Made by a program: the position numbers and the translations under genes
In this document: positions 1 to 8,729 of the stretch, one piece after another
How positions within the stretch are numbered: position 1 is the stretch's first letter
Layout: each line of letters starts with the position of its first letter
DNA from: Pelobacter sp. UBA6812
GTDB taxonomy: Bacteria; Desulfobacterota; Desulfuromonadia; Desulfuromonadales; Syntrophotaleaceae
Reading direction: 5' to 3'
NCBI GenBank assembly: GCA_002452265.1
Contig: DKEW01000045.1
Coordinates: 9,657 to 33,668, forward strand
DNA: 24,012 bases
Notes under the pieces: generated by a model
What the model saw: the letters and a program-made list of their open reading frames with translations, nothing else
The model's database searches: none
Told to the model about the DNA's origin: nothing

Positions 1-734
<734 letters not shown>

Positions 735-764
735 CAAGGTCCTCAAGTTGCCGTCAGGGGAAAT

Positions 765-1286
765 TTACTTTTCCCGCTGGCGCAGAATTTTTTCGATATT
801 CTCCAGTGCCCGCAGTTTATCCTGCAATTCCCGGGAGGTGGTTTCCAGCTCCTGAACCTGCTGCCGGGCCCTGTCGCGCTCCCCGGCAAGCCGCAGCTGG
901 TCACCGAGTTGATCTTCCAGCAACGACACCAGGATCATCAAAGTACGATCCCCCTTACCGCGCTGGCGGAATTCCTTCAGCAAATCGGATGCCAGTTGCC
1001 GATCTGCAAGGGAACGTCCAGGCTGTAAACCAAGCGCCACCAGATGAAAAAGGGTCTCGTCGTCCGGTTTGTTGCGATAGGCTTTGCGCAAACGGATCAG
1101 CTCCTTGCTACCGGCGGCGATACTCAAAGTACCGGCCTTTCGATAGTAGTCGAGCACCGTTTCAGCTTGCACCCCTTCACTCGGCAACCGTGGCCACCAG
1201 ACGCGCGGAAAGTTGCTGCAACCGGCGACCGACAGCCCCAGCAATAGCCCCCCTATGACCACTCCAAACATACGTCTTGGCATCAT
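765..1286 (-). CDS. qseG: QseG-like lipoprotein between kinase and regulator genes
   Basis: This 173-residue protein starts with a lipoprotein signal peptide: basic MMPRR, a hydrophobic stretch, then lipobox VAGC with the lipidated cysteine at residue 23. The mature part is mostly helical and charged. Its last ~50 residues (about 125-173) look like a coiled coil rich in Arg, Glu and Leu. The start codon overlaps the stop of the kinase gene as ATGA, and AGGAGG lies within the kinase's last codons, so translation is probably coupled. Enterobacterial QseG (YfhG) is a lipoprotein encoded between the GlrK and GlrR genes and modulates the kinase. Position, length and lipobox support the same role here, but I cannot confirm sequence similarity. 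Confidence 0.72.
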   Translation of the reverse strand: MMPRRMFGVVIGGLLLGLSVAGCSNFPRVWWPRLPSEGVQAETVLDYYRKAGTLSIAAGSKELIRLRKAYRNKPDDETLFHLVALGLQPGRSLADRQLASDLLKEFRQRGKGDRTLMILVSLLEDQLGDQLRLAGERDRARQQVQELETTSRELQDKLRALENIEKILRQREK

Positions 1287-2728
1287 GCCGTTTCCTCCTG
1301 CGCAGACAGCGGCAGACTCACTTTAAAACAGGCCCCGCCCAGAGGGCTATCCAGCACTTCGATACTGGCACCATGATCACGTACATATTCCTGCACTATG
1401 GACAAGCCGATTCCCGTCCCCTGAACCGGCCCGACCATTGGGGCCGATCCCTGGTAAAAAGGTTTAAAAATTTTCTTCCGCTCGTTTTCAGGGATCCCGG
1501 GACCTGAATCGGCCACTTCCAGAACAGCCTGGTTGCCCTGCTGGCGCAAGTTGAGATGAATCACCCCGTCAACCGGCGTGTACTTGACAGCGTTGGAAAG
1601 CAAATTGTCCACCACATTTCGCAGCCGTTCGCGGTCCCCGTAAAGCTGCAGTTCCACCATATCAAGTTTGAGATCCAGATTCTTTTTGAGTATAGCGGGC
1701 CGCTGCGAAGCAACAATCCCATCGATCAAGCGTGAAAAGTCAATCCGGGTGCCGCGAAAGGGAGATATTTTGGCCTGCATGCGACTGAAACCGAGCAGGT
1801 TATCGATAAGCTTGTGCAGCTGTACGCCGTTTTTACGCAGGATCCAGGCAATCTCCCGCTGTTGATCGTTAAGGGGGCCGACCTCTTCCTCAACCAACAG
1901 TTCGGTGCCTTCGCGGATGGAGGCCAGCGGTGTTTTCAACTCGTGGGAGACGTGGGATACGAACTTGCTTTTTTCCTTGTCCACAGCATCCAGGCGCTGG
2001 CGCAGCCAGTCAAGGCGGGTCCCGAGAAAACGCAGGTCGTCCGGTCCCCCGACTTCAATAACAGAAGCAAAGTCCCCTTCGCCAAGACGCGTGATGCCAC
2101 GGTTTATCTGACGGATCGGATTGGCAATCCGCTGGGCAAAAAACATGGCAAACAAACCCGTCACCGGCAACAGCAGTACCGCCAGCCACAGCAATATGCG
2201 CCGTGCACGTGTGGTCGAGGAACGCAGGGCATCAACCTCGCGGACGATGAGTTCCTGACTCTCGTCATAAAGACCCCGCGCCAGATCGTTAAGTTCGTCG
2301 AACTTCGCCAGAAACGCCTTGTCATCACCAGTGTTGCGACCATTGCTGCGCAGACTGGTATAAAGCTGCTGTTCTCCTGATGCCAGGCGTTGCAAGCGCT
2401 GCATCTGATCCCGCTTCAAAGGTAAGGTGCCGAGGTGTTCCACGGACACCACGAACTCCTTATGTTTTTCCTCGATACCGGCCAGCATCTCACCGGCCTC
2501 AAGCACCTGATACTGGCGCACACGGCGTTCCAGAGCCAGCAATTGCTCTACCAGGTTACGGCTTTCCTGGATCACCGTGACCGAGCGATACACCGCCTGG
2601 GAGCCACGCCGAGCCAGGCGATCCATAAAAAACTCGGCATTGATCATGGCCAGGTTAAACGGCAGCGCCACCATGGCAAAGCCGATCAACACCAGGGAAA
2701 GAAACGATTTGGGACGAAGAAAATGCAT
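1283..2728 (-). CDS. glrK: Membrane sensor histidine kinase, GlrK/QseE type
   Basis: This 481-residue sensor kinase should autophosphorylate and pass phosphate to the regulator two genes downstream. Its layout is: N-terminal membrane helix (about 9-32); an extracytoplasmic helical region (about 33-176) containing an ALERRVRQYQVL segment like that of GlrK; a second membrane helix (about 177-198); a HAMP linker (about 198-250); the dimerisation domain with phospho-acceptor H262 in SHELKTP; and an ATPase domain with N-box N379, G1 box DSGPGIP (407-413) and G2 box GTGIGLSI (437-444). All catalytic boxes are intact. The start has no clear Shine-Dalgarno sequence and lies 27 bases after the radical SAM stop codon, so read-through translation or coupling is possible. 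Confidence 0.93.
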   Translation of the reverse strand: MHFLRPKSFLSLVLIGFAMVALPFNLAMINAEFFMDRLARRGSQAVYRSVTVIQESRNLVEQLLALERRVRQYQVLEAGEMLAGIEEKHKEFVVSVEHLGTLPLKRDQMQRLQRLASGEQQLYTSLRSNGRNTGDDKAFLAKFDELNDLARGLYDESQELIVREVDALRSSTTRARRILLWLAVLLLPVTGLFAMFFAQRIANPIRQINRGITRLGEGDFASVIEVGGPDDLRFLGTRLDWLRQRLDAVDKEKSKFVSHVSHELKTPLASIREGTELLVEEEVGPLNDQQREIAWILRKNGVQLHKLIDNLLGFSRMQAKISPFRGTRIDFSRLIDGIVASQRPAILKKNLDLKLDMVELQLYGDRERLRNVVDNLLSNAVKYTPVDGVIHLNLRQQGNQAVLEVADSGPGIPENERKKIFKPFYQGSAPMVGPVQGTGIGLSIVQEYVRDHGASIEVLDSPLGGACFKVSLPLSAQEETA

Positions 2729-2755
2729 AGGCCGCCATTCGCTGGGCGTTGCCGG

Positions 2756-4087
2756 TCAGGCCGGCAGCGGCCAGTCGGTCTGATAACCTTCGGGATAAAA
2801 ATTCTCCTGCGTGCGATTGAAATAACCGTACTGCAGCCGGGGAATGCGTTGTTTAAGACGCGTGAGCATCTCGACCATGCCAAGCCCCTCCCCTTCAATC
2901 GCCAACGCCTCGCAGTACAGGGCGGGGTCGATGCTCAGGTTGCGCATCTGGATCAGGTCGACGCCGGCTTCTTCGACCAGGTCGCCGAGGGCTTCGACTT
3001 CTTCGGGCCGATCGTTGAGCCCCGGGAATACCAGGTAATTGATCATGGTAAACAGACCATGGTTTTTGGCCCGCCGCAGGGATTCACGCACTTGTTCGAT
3101 GGTGTAACCACAGGGACGATGGTACGCCTGGTAAAAATGGTCCTGCACCGAATTCATCGATACCCGGATGGAATCGATACCCGCCTGCGCCAGACGATCG
3201 ACAGCATCGGGGTCGGAGGCGTTTGAATTGAAATGGATGGTGCCGCGCTTGGTGCGGCGGCGCATTTCGCGCACCGCCTGACAGATGGTATCCGCCTGCA
3301 GGATCGGATCCCCCTCGCACCCCTGACCAAAGGAAACGATGGCGTTTTCCGCCTGTTCGAGATGCGGCACGGCAATCTGGCAAAGCTCTTCGACCGTCGG
3401 CACAAAGGTAATGCGCTCCTGGCTGGAAGGACAACATTCAGGCGCTTCCTGCAAGGAGATGCACCCCAGGCAGTGGGCATTGCAAACTGGCGAGGTCGGT
3501 AGCGGCGCTTCCCAACGACGGAAAAACAGGTTCTTGGCGGCGAAACAGTGATAATCCAGCGCACAGCGCGCCAACTGCTCGAGCAGACGGTTGTCGGGAT
3601 GCTCGCGCAAGGCTTTCTTGACCAGGGGATCAAGTTTGCGATCATCGAAATGATCCGGCTCCCACTGGGTGTTGCGGTCGACGCGTACCGCAGCCGCATA
3701 AAACCGCTCTTCCTCGACACACCAGCCCACGGCCGTGTAGGACCATAAAGGCAATTGCACCTGTTTGTCCCCGTAACCCGCCGCCGGCAGCAGGGTCCGG
3801 GTATAGCCCGGCGTCAAAAATGCCGACACCGCCTGGGCTTTGCCGCCGCCGTAATGACGGGGCAGCTTGCGCAAGGGAACCATGCGTTTGTTGCGTGCGT
3901 CCAATCCGATGGGGGGGGTGTCGGGGATGGTAAAAAGACGGCTACCTGGCGGCAGGGGAATGAGTTCTTCCTCGCGCGGCAATCGAGCATGGGAACCGTT
4001 CATGCCGACCATGAGCAGTTCGGGATGTTCAAACACTTCTCCGGAGGCATCCGCCACCACGGCCAGGATGGTCTTCTTGCGCTTCAT
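2756..4087 (-). CDS. Radical SAM protein with a distinct N-terminal region
   Basis: This 443-residue protein carries the radical SAM iron-sulfur motif CNAHCLGC (C202, C206, C209), which binds a 4Fe-4S cluster and S-adenosylmethionine. The following region (about 225-420) fits the barrel fold, including a GQGCEGDP segment, INYLVFPGLND and RMNLSID-like strands. Residues 1-190 are unlike the usual radical SAM N-terminus. They contain several cysteines (C123, C175, C181), and more follow the motif (C218, C219). The substrate is unknown; MoaA-like and anaerobic-activase-like enzymes share this general style. It is the first gene of the minus-strand operon with the GlrK-type system. AGGA lies about a dozen bases before the ATG. 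The family call is firm and the function open. Confidence 0.85.
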   Translation of the reverse strand: MKRKKTILAVVADASGEVFEHPELLMVGMNGSHARLPREEELIPLPPGSRLFTIPDTPPIGLDARNKRMVPLRKLPRHYGGGKAQAVSAFLTPGYTRTLLPAAGYGDKQVQLPLWSYTAVGWCVEEERFYAAAVRVDRNTQWEPDHFDDRKLDPLVKKALREHPDNRLLEQLARCALDYHCFAAKNLFFRRWEAPLPTSPVCNAHCLGCISLQEAPECCPSSQERITFVPTVEELCQIAVPHLEQAENAIVSFGQGCEGDPILQADTICQAVREMRRRTKRGTIHFNSNASDPDAVDRLAQAGIDSIRVSMNSVQDHFYQAYHRPCGYTIEQVRESLRRAKNHGLFTMINYLVFPGLNDRPEEVEALGDLVEEAGVDLIQMRNLSIDPALYCEALAIEGEGLGMVEMLTRLKQRIPRLQYGYFNRTQENFYPEGYQTDWPLPA

Positions 4088-4203
4088 GCTATAAATATCC
4101 TTTTTTTATCGGTGCAATAGTCACTTAGGCCGCCAAGCATAACATAATCGGCCTGCGGGAGGGAATAGCTCCCTGATGCACGGGGAAAGATCCTGTATTT
4201 ACC

Positions 4204-4230
4204 ATGAAGATCATGAAGGACATGAAGAAG
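4204..4230. repeat. Three tandem 9-base units starting ATGAAG
   Basis: Three consecutive 9-mers (ATGAAGATC, ATGAAGGAC, ATGAAGAAG) lie in the divergent intergenic region between the two radical SAM genes. No plausible gene covers them. Short ATGAAG or CACGAAG ladders like this occur between genes in related bacteria; that comparison is from memory. Confidence 0.6.
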
Positions 4231-4256
4231 TTCCGGTAACGCCAAAACCACTACGA

Positions 4257-4338
4257 ACAGGGATATATAGGATAGACAGGATGAAAACCAACGGCCTTGG
4301 GTTTGGGGCTTTATCCCGAGCATCCTGAATAGCCCTGT
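4257..4338. repeat. Imperfect inverted repeat, 17-base arms
   Basis: The left arm at 4257-4273 and right arm at 4322-4338 are complementary at 14 of 17 positions, separated by 48 bases. With the tandem 9-mers just upstream, this fills much of the 4088-4528 gap. I see no terminator T-tract and no reading frame that looks like a protein. The rest of the gap (4088-4203 and 4339-4528) should hold the divergent promoters of the flanking genes, but I could not pick convincing -35/-10 pairs. Confidence 0.5.
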
Positions 4339-4528
4339 GAAAACTTGATTGTAGAGGTTTGCAGGCAACAGGTGGCCACGAAGACTCGGTGAAAAAATGT
4401 AGTCATGAAAATTGCTTAGATTCTGGACAGCGGAACAGGTCTCACCAAATAATGGGCATTCACCCTAAGTGCTGGCGGCAGCGATTTTATTCTTTTCTCG
4501 CGAAGCATCCTTCGTTATGCTGGCGGCC

Positions 4529-6226
4529 ATGCGCGTTATTCTGTCGACCCTCCACAGTAAATTTATTCACGCCAGCCTGGCCCTGCCGCTGTTGTCGGCT
4601 TATTGCCGCCAGCCGCATAGAACCCTGCTCATCCGCGAGTTCACGGTTCATGAACCGAAAGAGACGGTGCTGGCGGCTCTGCTGGCGGAACAACCCGACG
4701 TGGTGGCGTTTTCGGTCTATATCTGGAACCGCACCGCCACGCTGGAGCTGGCCGACGCCCTGGCCGTGGCCCGGCCCGGTCTGCGGGTGGTACTGGGTGG
4801 GCCCGAGGTGTCCTTCGACGGCCCGCCACTGTTTGAGCGCCACTCCGGAATCGCCGCACTGGTGCATGGCGAGGGGGAGCTCCCACTTAGGGCCCTGCTC
4901 GACGCCTGGCAGCGGGGCGACCGGGCCGACGGCATTCCCCGGCTCAGCTGGCGCGACGGTGCGAGGGTACAATCCGGCCCCGACGGGCCGCTGCTGGCGG
5001 ACCTTGACGATATCCCCTCGCCCTACCCCCTGGGTTTGGTCGACCTGTCGCGTGGACTGGTCTACCTCGAAACCAGTCGTGGCTGCCCTTACCGCTGTTC
5101 CTTCTGCATGAGTGCTCTCGACACCCGGGTGCGTTCCTATTCCATGCAACGCATCCGTGCCGACCTGCTCTGCCTGATGCAGCGCGAGGTGCCCACCATC
5201 AAGCTGGTGGATCGCACCTTCAATTACGACGCTGCGCGTGCCCGCGACATCTTCCGTTTTATCCTGGAGCACAACCGCGTCAGCCGGTTTCATTTCGAGA
5301 TCGGCGCTCACCTGCTGGACGATGCCACCCTGTCGCTGCTGGAACAGGTCCCCGATGAGATGTTCCAGTTCGAGATCGGCGTACAGTCCACCCTGCCGGA
5401 AACCCTCGCAGCCATCAAACGCGAAACCTCCCTGGAAAAGCTGGAAGCCAATGTTAGGCGGCTTTGCCAATCAGGCAACATTCACCTGCATCTTGACCTG
5501 ATCGCCGGACTGCCCGGCCAGGGGAGCGAATCCTTTTTGCAATCGGTTGACCGGGTCATGGCCCTGCGCCCCCACCATCTGCAACTGGAACCGGTAAAAT
5601 TGCTGCCCGGAGCCCCTCTGCGGCGCGACGCCGCAGCTCTGGGACTACACTTCGACCCACATCCCCCCTACAGTGTGCTTGCCACCCCCGACCTGACCTT
5701 TGAGGAACTCGAGCAATTACGCGGTATCGGCCGGCTGCTGGACCTGACCTGGAACTCGGGGCGGCTACAGGAATTCCTTGAACAGCTTACGATGCTCCAC
5801 GGAAGCCTTTCGGGTGCGTTAAGGGCCCTGGAAACTTTCTGGCGCACTCAGGGGCTGTTCCGCCGCCTGATGTCCCAGCGTTCCCTGTTCGATGAATGCT
5901 GGAATTTTATCCAGCACGCTTGCGACCCACGACAGCTTCCACCACTGCAGGAAGCCCTGGCCCGTGACTTTGTCCGGGTCGAAAGAGTGGCCCCCGCCCA
6001 CGCGCCCGAGTTCCTCGATGTTGACCTGCAGCCTGACGAGCAGGAACGAGTGCGCGAACAGGTCCGCCTTGAAACCGAGAGTATCAAAGGCCAGGGGATC
6101 AAACTCCAGCACCTGGCCTGTGTGTTTTCCCGACTAACCGGCAAGGAAACCCGGAGAACAGTGCTGCTGTTTGTCTACCTGACCCGTCCCGGCTCGGCCA
6201 TGCAGGTCAAAGAAATCGAAATCTGA
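4529..6226 (+). CDS. B12-binding-domain radical SAM protein, DUF4080 type
   Basis: The chosen start gives 565 residues beginning MRVILSTLHSKFIHASLAL, which matches the usual N-terminus of cobalamin-binding radical SAM proteins. In-frame starts at 4469 (GTG) and 4517 add only a non-family extension. Residues about 1-135 form the B12-binding Rossmann-like domain, with the VVLGGPEVSF and LVHGEGE segments typical of this class. The radical SAM core follows with CPYRCSFC (C186, C190, C193). The C-terminal ~200 residues resemble DUF4080. Such proteins often do cobalamin-dependent methylations or related chemistry, but the substrate is unknown. It is a single gene, divergent from the operon at 2756-4087, with no strong Shine-Dalgarno site visible. 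Confidence 0.85.
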   Translation: MRVILSTLHSKFIHASLALPLLSAYCRQPHRTLLIREFTVHEPKETVLAALLAEQPDVVAFSVYIWNRTATLELADALAVARPGLRVVLGGPEVSFDGPPLFERHSGIAALVHGEGELPLRALLDAWQRGDRADGIPRLSWRDGARVQSGPDGPLLADLDDIPSPYPLGLVDLSRGLVYLETSRGCPYRCSFCMSALDTRVRSYSMQRIRADLLCLMQREVPTIKLVDRTFNYDAARARDIFRFILEHNRVSRFHFEIGAHLLDDATLSLLEQVPDEMFQFEIGVQSTLPETLAAIKRETSLEKLEANVRRLCQSGNIHLHLDLIAGLPGQGSESFLQSVDRVMALRPHHLQLEPVKLLPGAPLRRDAAALGLHFDPHPPYSVLATPDLTFEELEQLRGIGRLLDLTWNSGRLQEFLEQLTMLHGSLSGALRALETFWRTQGLFRRLMSQRSLFDECWNFIQHACDPRQLPPLQEALARDFVRVERVAPAHAPEFLDVDLQPDEQERVREQVRLETESIKGQGIKLQHLACVFSRLTGKETRRTVLLFVYLTRPGSAMQVKEIEI

Positions 6227-6629
6227 CCCTCTCATTTACTTCCCTTCATCCCTAGTGTTTTTCTTGCCAATTCTGTGCTTACTTTTGGTTGATATTCAGG
6301 TCAAATCCTTGCAACCTTCCAACTCTGTGTTACTTTTTCATTGTAACGAAACTGCTGGTCACCCTCATAAATTCAGGGCTGCCAGCTTTTAAGTTTCCAC
6401 ACATTAAGCGAGGGTTTGTCTTCATTGGGGCCAGAACTATTTCCGTATACCCTTTTGGAGTCAGCCTTCGTCATGAACCAACTTGTTCATATCTCGTATG
6501 CCTCGCTGACTTGGCCGATTATTTTCGGCAAAAACGGAGGGACCACCTGTTTTTAAGCGGTTGCACAAACTCCGGGAAGGTTCCCGGATAGTTTGGCAAC
6601 CTTTCATGCTGAACATGGAGGTAAGGACA
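6227..6629. other. 403-base intergenic region upstream of the beta-barrel/eutBC unit
   Basis: This stretch is more AT-rich than its surroundings and holds no convincing gene. A 100-codon open frame at 6289-6591 starts with TTG, resembles nothing I know and has no Shine-Dalgarno site. The region should contain the promoter for the downstream unit. I looked for a sigma-54 GG-N10-GC element and found none with correct spacing. A stable stem-loop near the 3' end is listed separately. Confidence 0.5.
6567..6594 (+). promoter_or_regulatory. Stem-loop in the leader of the beta-barrel gene
   Basis: CCGGGAA and TTCCCGG (6572-6587) pair around a GG, and AAACT/AGTTT extends the stem with a two-base bulge. 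No T-tract follows, so it is not a standard terminator. It ends 35 bases before the start codon at 6630. It could be an operator-like inverted repeat or an mRNA-stabilising 5' hairpin. Confidence 0.45.
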
Positions 6630-7367
6630 ATGAAAAAGTGGAGTGTGTTGTTTATCGCGATGTTCGTGTTGTGTGCCGGGCTGGCAACCACCGCCCAGGC
6701 AAAAATCGAGGTCGAAGGCGATGCCTACGTCGGCCTCTGGGACAAGTACATGTGGCGTGGATTTAATCTGAGTGATTCCCGCCCGACCATCCAGGGCGGC
6801 ATCGACCTGACTCTCGGTGGCGGATTTACCCTCAGCACCTGGCACAACTGGCAATTGACCAGCGGTCCCAACTGGGATTCCGGGGAACTCAACGAAACCG
6901 ACGTTATCCTGACCTATGCTTTTGATCTGGGCGACATGTTTTCCATGTCGGTCGGCGATATCTGGTACATGATCGAGGGGGAAGACACCAACGAGCTGTT
7001 CGTTACCTTCACCGTCAATACCCTGCTCTCGCCGAACCTGAAAATTTCCTACGACTGGGATCGCGCTGAAGAAGACGGCCTGTTCTTCAGTTTTGACGTT
7101 GGCCATAGCTTCGACCTTACTCAGTGGGTTCCCGACACCACCCTGAATCTCGGCGCCCTGATTTCCTACAACCAGCATGCCGATGGCACCGTGGCCGACT
7201 ACGCCGGGTGGCATAACTACGAGTTGAGTGCAAGTCTCGATTACGCCTTGACCGACCAGCTGACCATCAGCCCGATCTTTATTTTCTCATCGCCGATCAG
7301 CAGTGCCGCCAAGGATATTATAGACACCGAAACGGCGGCAGCGCTCAACCTGACCTTCACTTTCTAG
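6630..7367 (+). CDS. Outer-membrane beta-barrel protein, TorF/Gcw_chp porin-like
   Basis: The ATG at 6630, with GGAGG and AAGGA just upstream, gives 245 residues. The longer frame from 6561 would bury the signal peptide. Residues 1-24 are a classic Sec signal peptide ending TTAQA before KIEVEG. The mature protein alternates polar and hydrophobic residues in aromatic-rich strands (YMWRGFNLSDSRPTIQGGID, STWHNWQL) and ends in LTFTF, the terminal-Phe signal for outer-membrane assembly. The WRG-LSDS-P-IQGG pattern resembles the TorF/Gcw_chp putative porins. It is probably a small channel or binding barrel. As the first gene before the solute-binding protein and the exported lyase, it may admit their substrate; that role is inference. 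Confidence 0.7.
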   Translation: MKKWSVLFIAMFVLCAGLATTAQAKIEVEGDAYVGLWDKYMWRGFNLSDSRPTIQGGIDLTLGGGFTLSTWHNWQLTSGPNWDSGELNETDVILTYAFDLGDMFSMSVGDIWYMIEGEDTNELFVTFTVNTLLSPNLKISYDWDRAEEDGLFFSFDVGHSFDLTQWVPDTTLNLGALISYNQHADGTVADYAGWHNYELSASLDYALTDQLTISPIFIFSSPISSAAKDIIDTETAAALNLTFTF

Positions 7368-7393
7368 CCAAAGGCTTTTTTATTTTCATCTCC

Positions 7394-7417
7394 GGCGGGG
7401 AGGACGTCCTCCCCGCC
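7394..7417. repeat. Perfect 24-base GC-rich palindrome between two genes
   Basis: Bases 7394-7405 (GGCGGGGAGGAC) are followed immediately by their exact reverse complement. As RNA this would form a very stable hairpin 26 bases after the beta-barrel stop codon. No T-run follows on the plus strand. It may cap or stabilise the upstream transcript end, or attenuate expression of the downstream genes. It could also be a protein-binding site. Confidence 0.75.
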
Positions 7418-7502
7418 ACCAACGTTTGACCGGCCGAGACCTCGTGCCGGCCAGGCAACAAGCCACGGCATCCATGAACACCGAAACAGCAGGAGGATCA
7501 TC

Positions 7503-8612
7503 ATGAGAAAAGCATTTTGGCAGGTACCGCTTTTCGGCATCCTGGGCCTGGTCGCCATTGGCCTGGCACTGGCTCCGGGCTGCAGTAAAGCCAAAAAAGA
7601 AACGTTGCGCATCACATGCTGGAGTGGCTACGCCAAGCCCTATGTGGCGGATTTCCAAAAAATGATCAAGGAAAAGTACAAAGTCGATGTAGAGGTTCAA
7701 ATCTATAACCCCACAGATCAGGATGAATTTTTCGTGGCGGTAAAAGACAATACGGCGGATCTGATCTCGCCGCCTATCGAACTGCCCAAAACGCCACGTT
7801 TCTATAGTTATGATGCGGAAACACCCTATCTTCAGCCAGTGGACATCAACAATATCCCCAATCTCAAAAACATGATGCCGGCGTTCCGCGACGATACGAC
7901 CCCGATTTTTGCCGGTCAGCGGTATGGCGTGCCTTACAACTGCGGCCCTTACGGACTGTCCTACAACGTTGCCCAGATAACTGATGCGCCGGACAGCTGG
8001 AACATCCTCTGGGACCCGGCTTATGCCGGCAAATATACCATCAACAACAACTTCCCCAAGGTCAATGTCTGGATCACCGCTCTGGCTCTCGGATATGGCT
8101 ATGCGGATATCTTCGACATCGAGCGTCTTGACCGTGCCAAAGTCCAGGAAAAACTCAACATTCTTGCCCAGAACGCCAAGACTCTGTGGGATGGCTCCGC
8201 CAACCCGGACGAGTTCCCCGAACTGTCCCTGGCGACCGATTGGGGTTTTGCCACCGCCCAGGCCAATATTAAGGGCGGCAACTGGCTGCTGGCCAGCCCC
8301 AAGGAAGGCGGTACCGCCTGGATCGACTGCTGGTACATCGGTGCCGGCGCCAAGGGCATGACCAAGACCCTGGCCGAGGAGTGGATCAACTTCATGCTCG
8401 ATCCGGTGCGGCAAGCCGACGTGGTTAAATCCCAGGGGGTCTCGCCGGTCATCGCCGATGTGGGCGATCTGCTTGACGCCAAGGAAAAAGCCATGTTCCA
8501 CGTGGGGGATGAAAACTACTTCAAGACCGTCGCCCTGTGGCGGGTCATGAGCGAGGAGACGGAAAAAGCGTTCAACGACATGTGGGAGGAGGCAAAAACA
8601 ACCAGAAAATAG
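7503..8612 (+). CDS. PotD-like extracellular solute-binding lipoprotein
   Basis: This 369-residue protein begins with a hydrophobic signal and a lipobox-like LAPGC, placing the lipidated cysteine at residue 27. The mature part resembles spermidine/putrescine-binding proteins (bacterial solute-binding, PotD/SBP_bac_8 style): an early ITCWSGY strand, YGVPYNCGPYGLSYN, DSWNILWDPAYAGKY and WINFMLDP segments in the usual order. It should capture a small cationic amine in the periplasm. AGGAGG lies six bases before the ATG. No ABC permease or ATPase gene lies beside it; the next gene is the EutB-EutC fusion. That context suggests ethanolamine or a similar amino alcohol as ligand, but this is inference. 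The lipobox has an unusual Pro at -2. Confidence 0.82.
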   Translation: MRKAFWQVPLFGILGLVAIGLALAPGCSKAKKETLRITCWSGYAKPYVADFQKMIKEKYKVDVEVQIYNPTDQDEFFVAVKDNTADLISPPIELPKTPRFYSYDAETPYLQPVDINNIPNLKNMMPAFRDDTTPIFAGQRYGVPYNCGPYGLSYNVAQITDAPDSWNILWDPAYAGKYTINNNFPKVNVWITALALGYGYADIFDIERLDRAKVQEKLNILAQNAKTLWDGSANPDEFPELSLATDWGFATAQANIKGGNWLLASPKEGGTAWIDCWYIGAGAKGMTKTLAEEWINFMLDPVRQADVVKSQGVSPVIADVGDLLDAKEKAMFHVGDENYFKTVALWRVMSEETEKAFNDMWEEAKTTRK

Positions 8613-8729
8613 CTTTTGGCTACATCTCCGTCAGACGATTTTCTCTATCCGTGTACGCGAACTGACACACAGGGCAACCCGAAGAAAAATCACAGGCCCT
8701 GTGGTTCACCCGAACAATGGAGGTGTCAC

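Noticed and set aside
4469..4528. Extended start of the DUF4080 protein at GTG 4469
   Set aside because: The extra 20 residues do not belong to the family N-terminus, which begins at the ATG at 4529.
6289..6591. Possible 100-residue gene upstream of the barrel gene
   Set aside because: TTG start, no Shine-Dalgarno site, odd composition, and it covers the leader stem-loop.
6480..6610. Sigma-54 promoter for the barrel/eutBC unit
   Set aside because: Candidate GG and GC pairs have the wrong spacing (11 or 13 instead of 10 bases).
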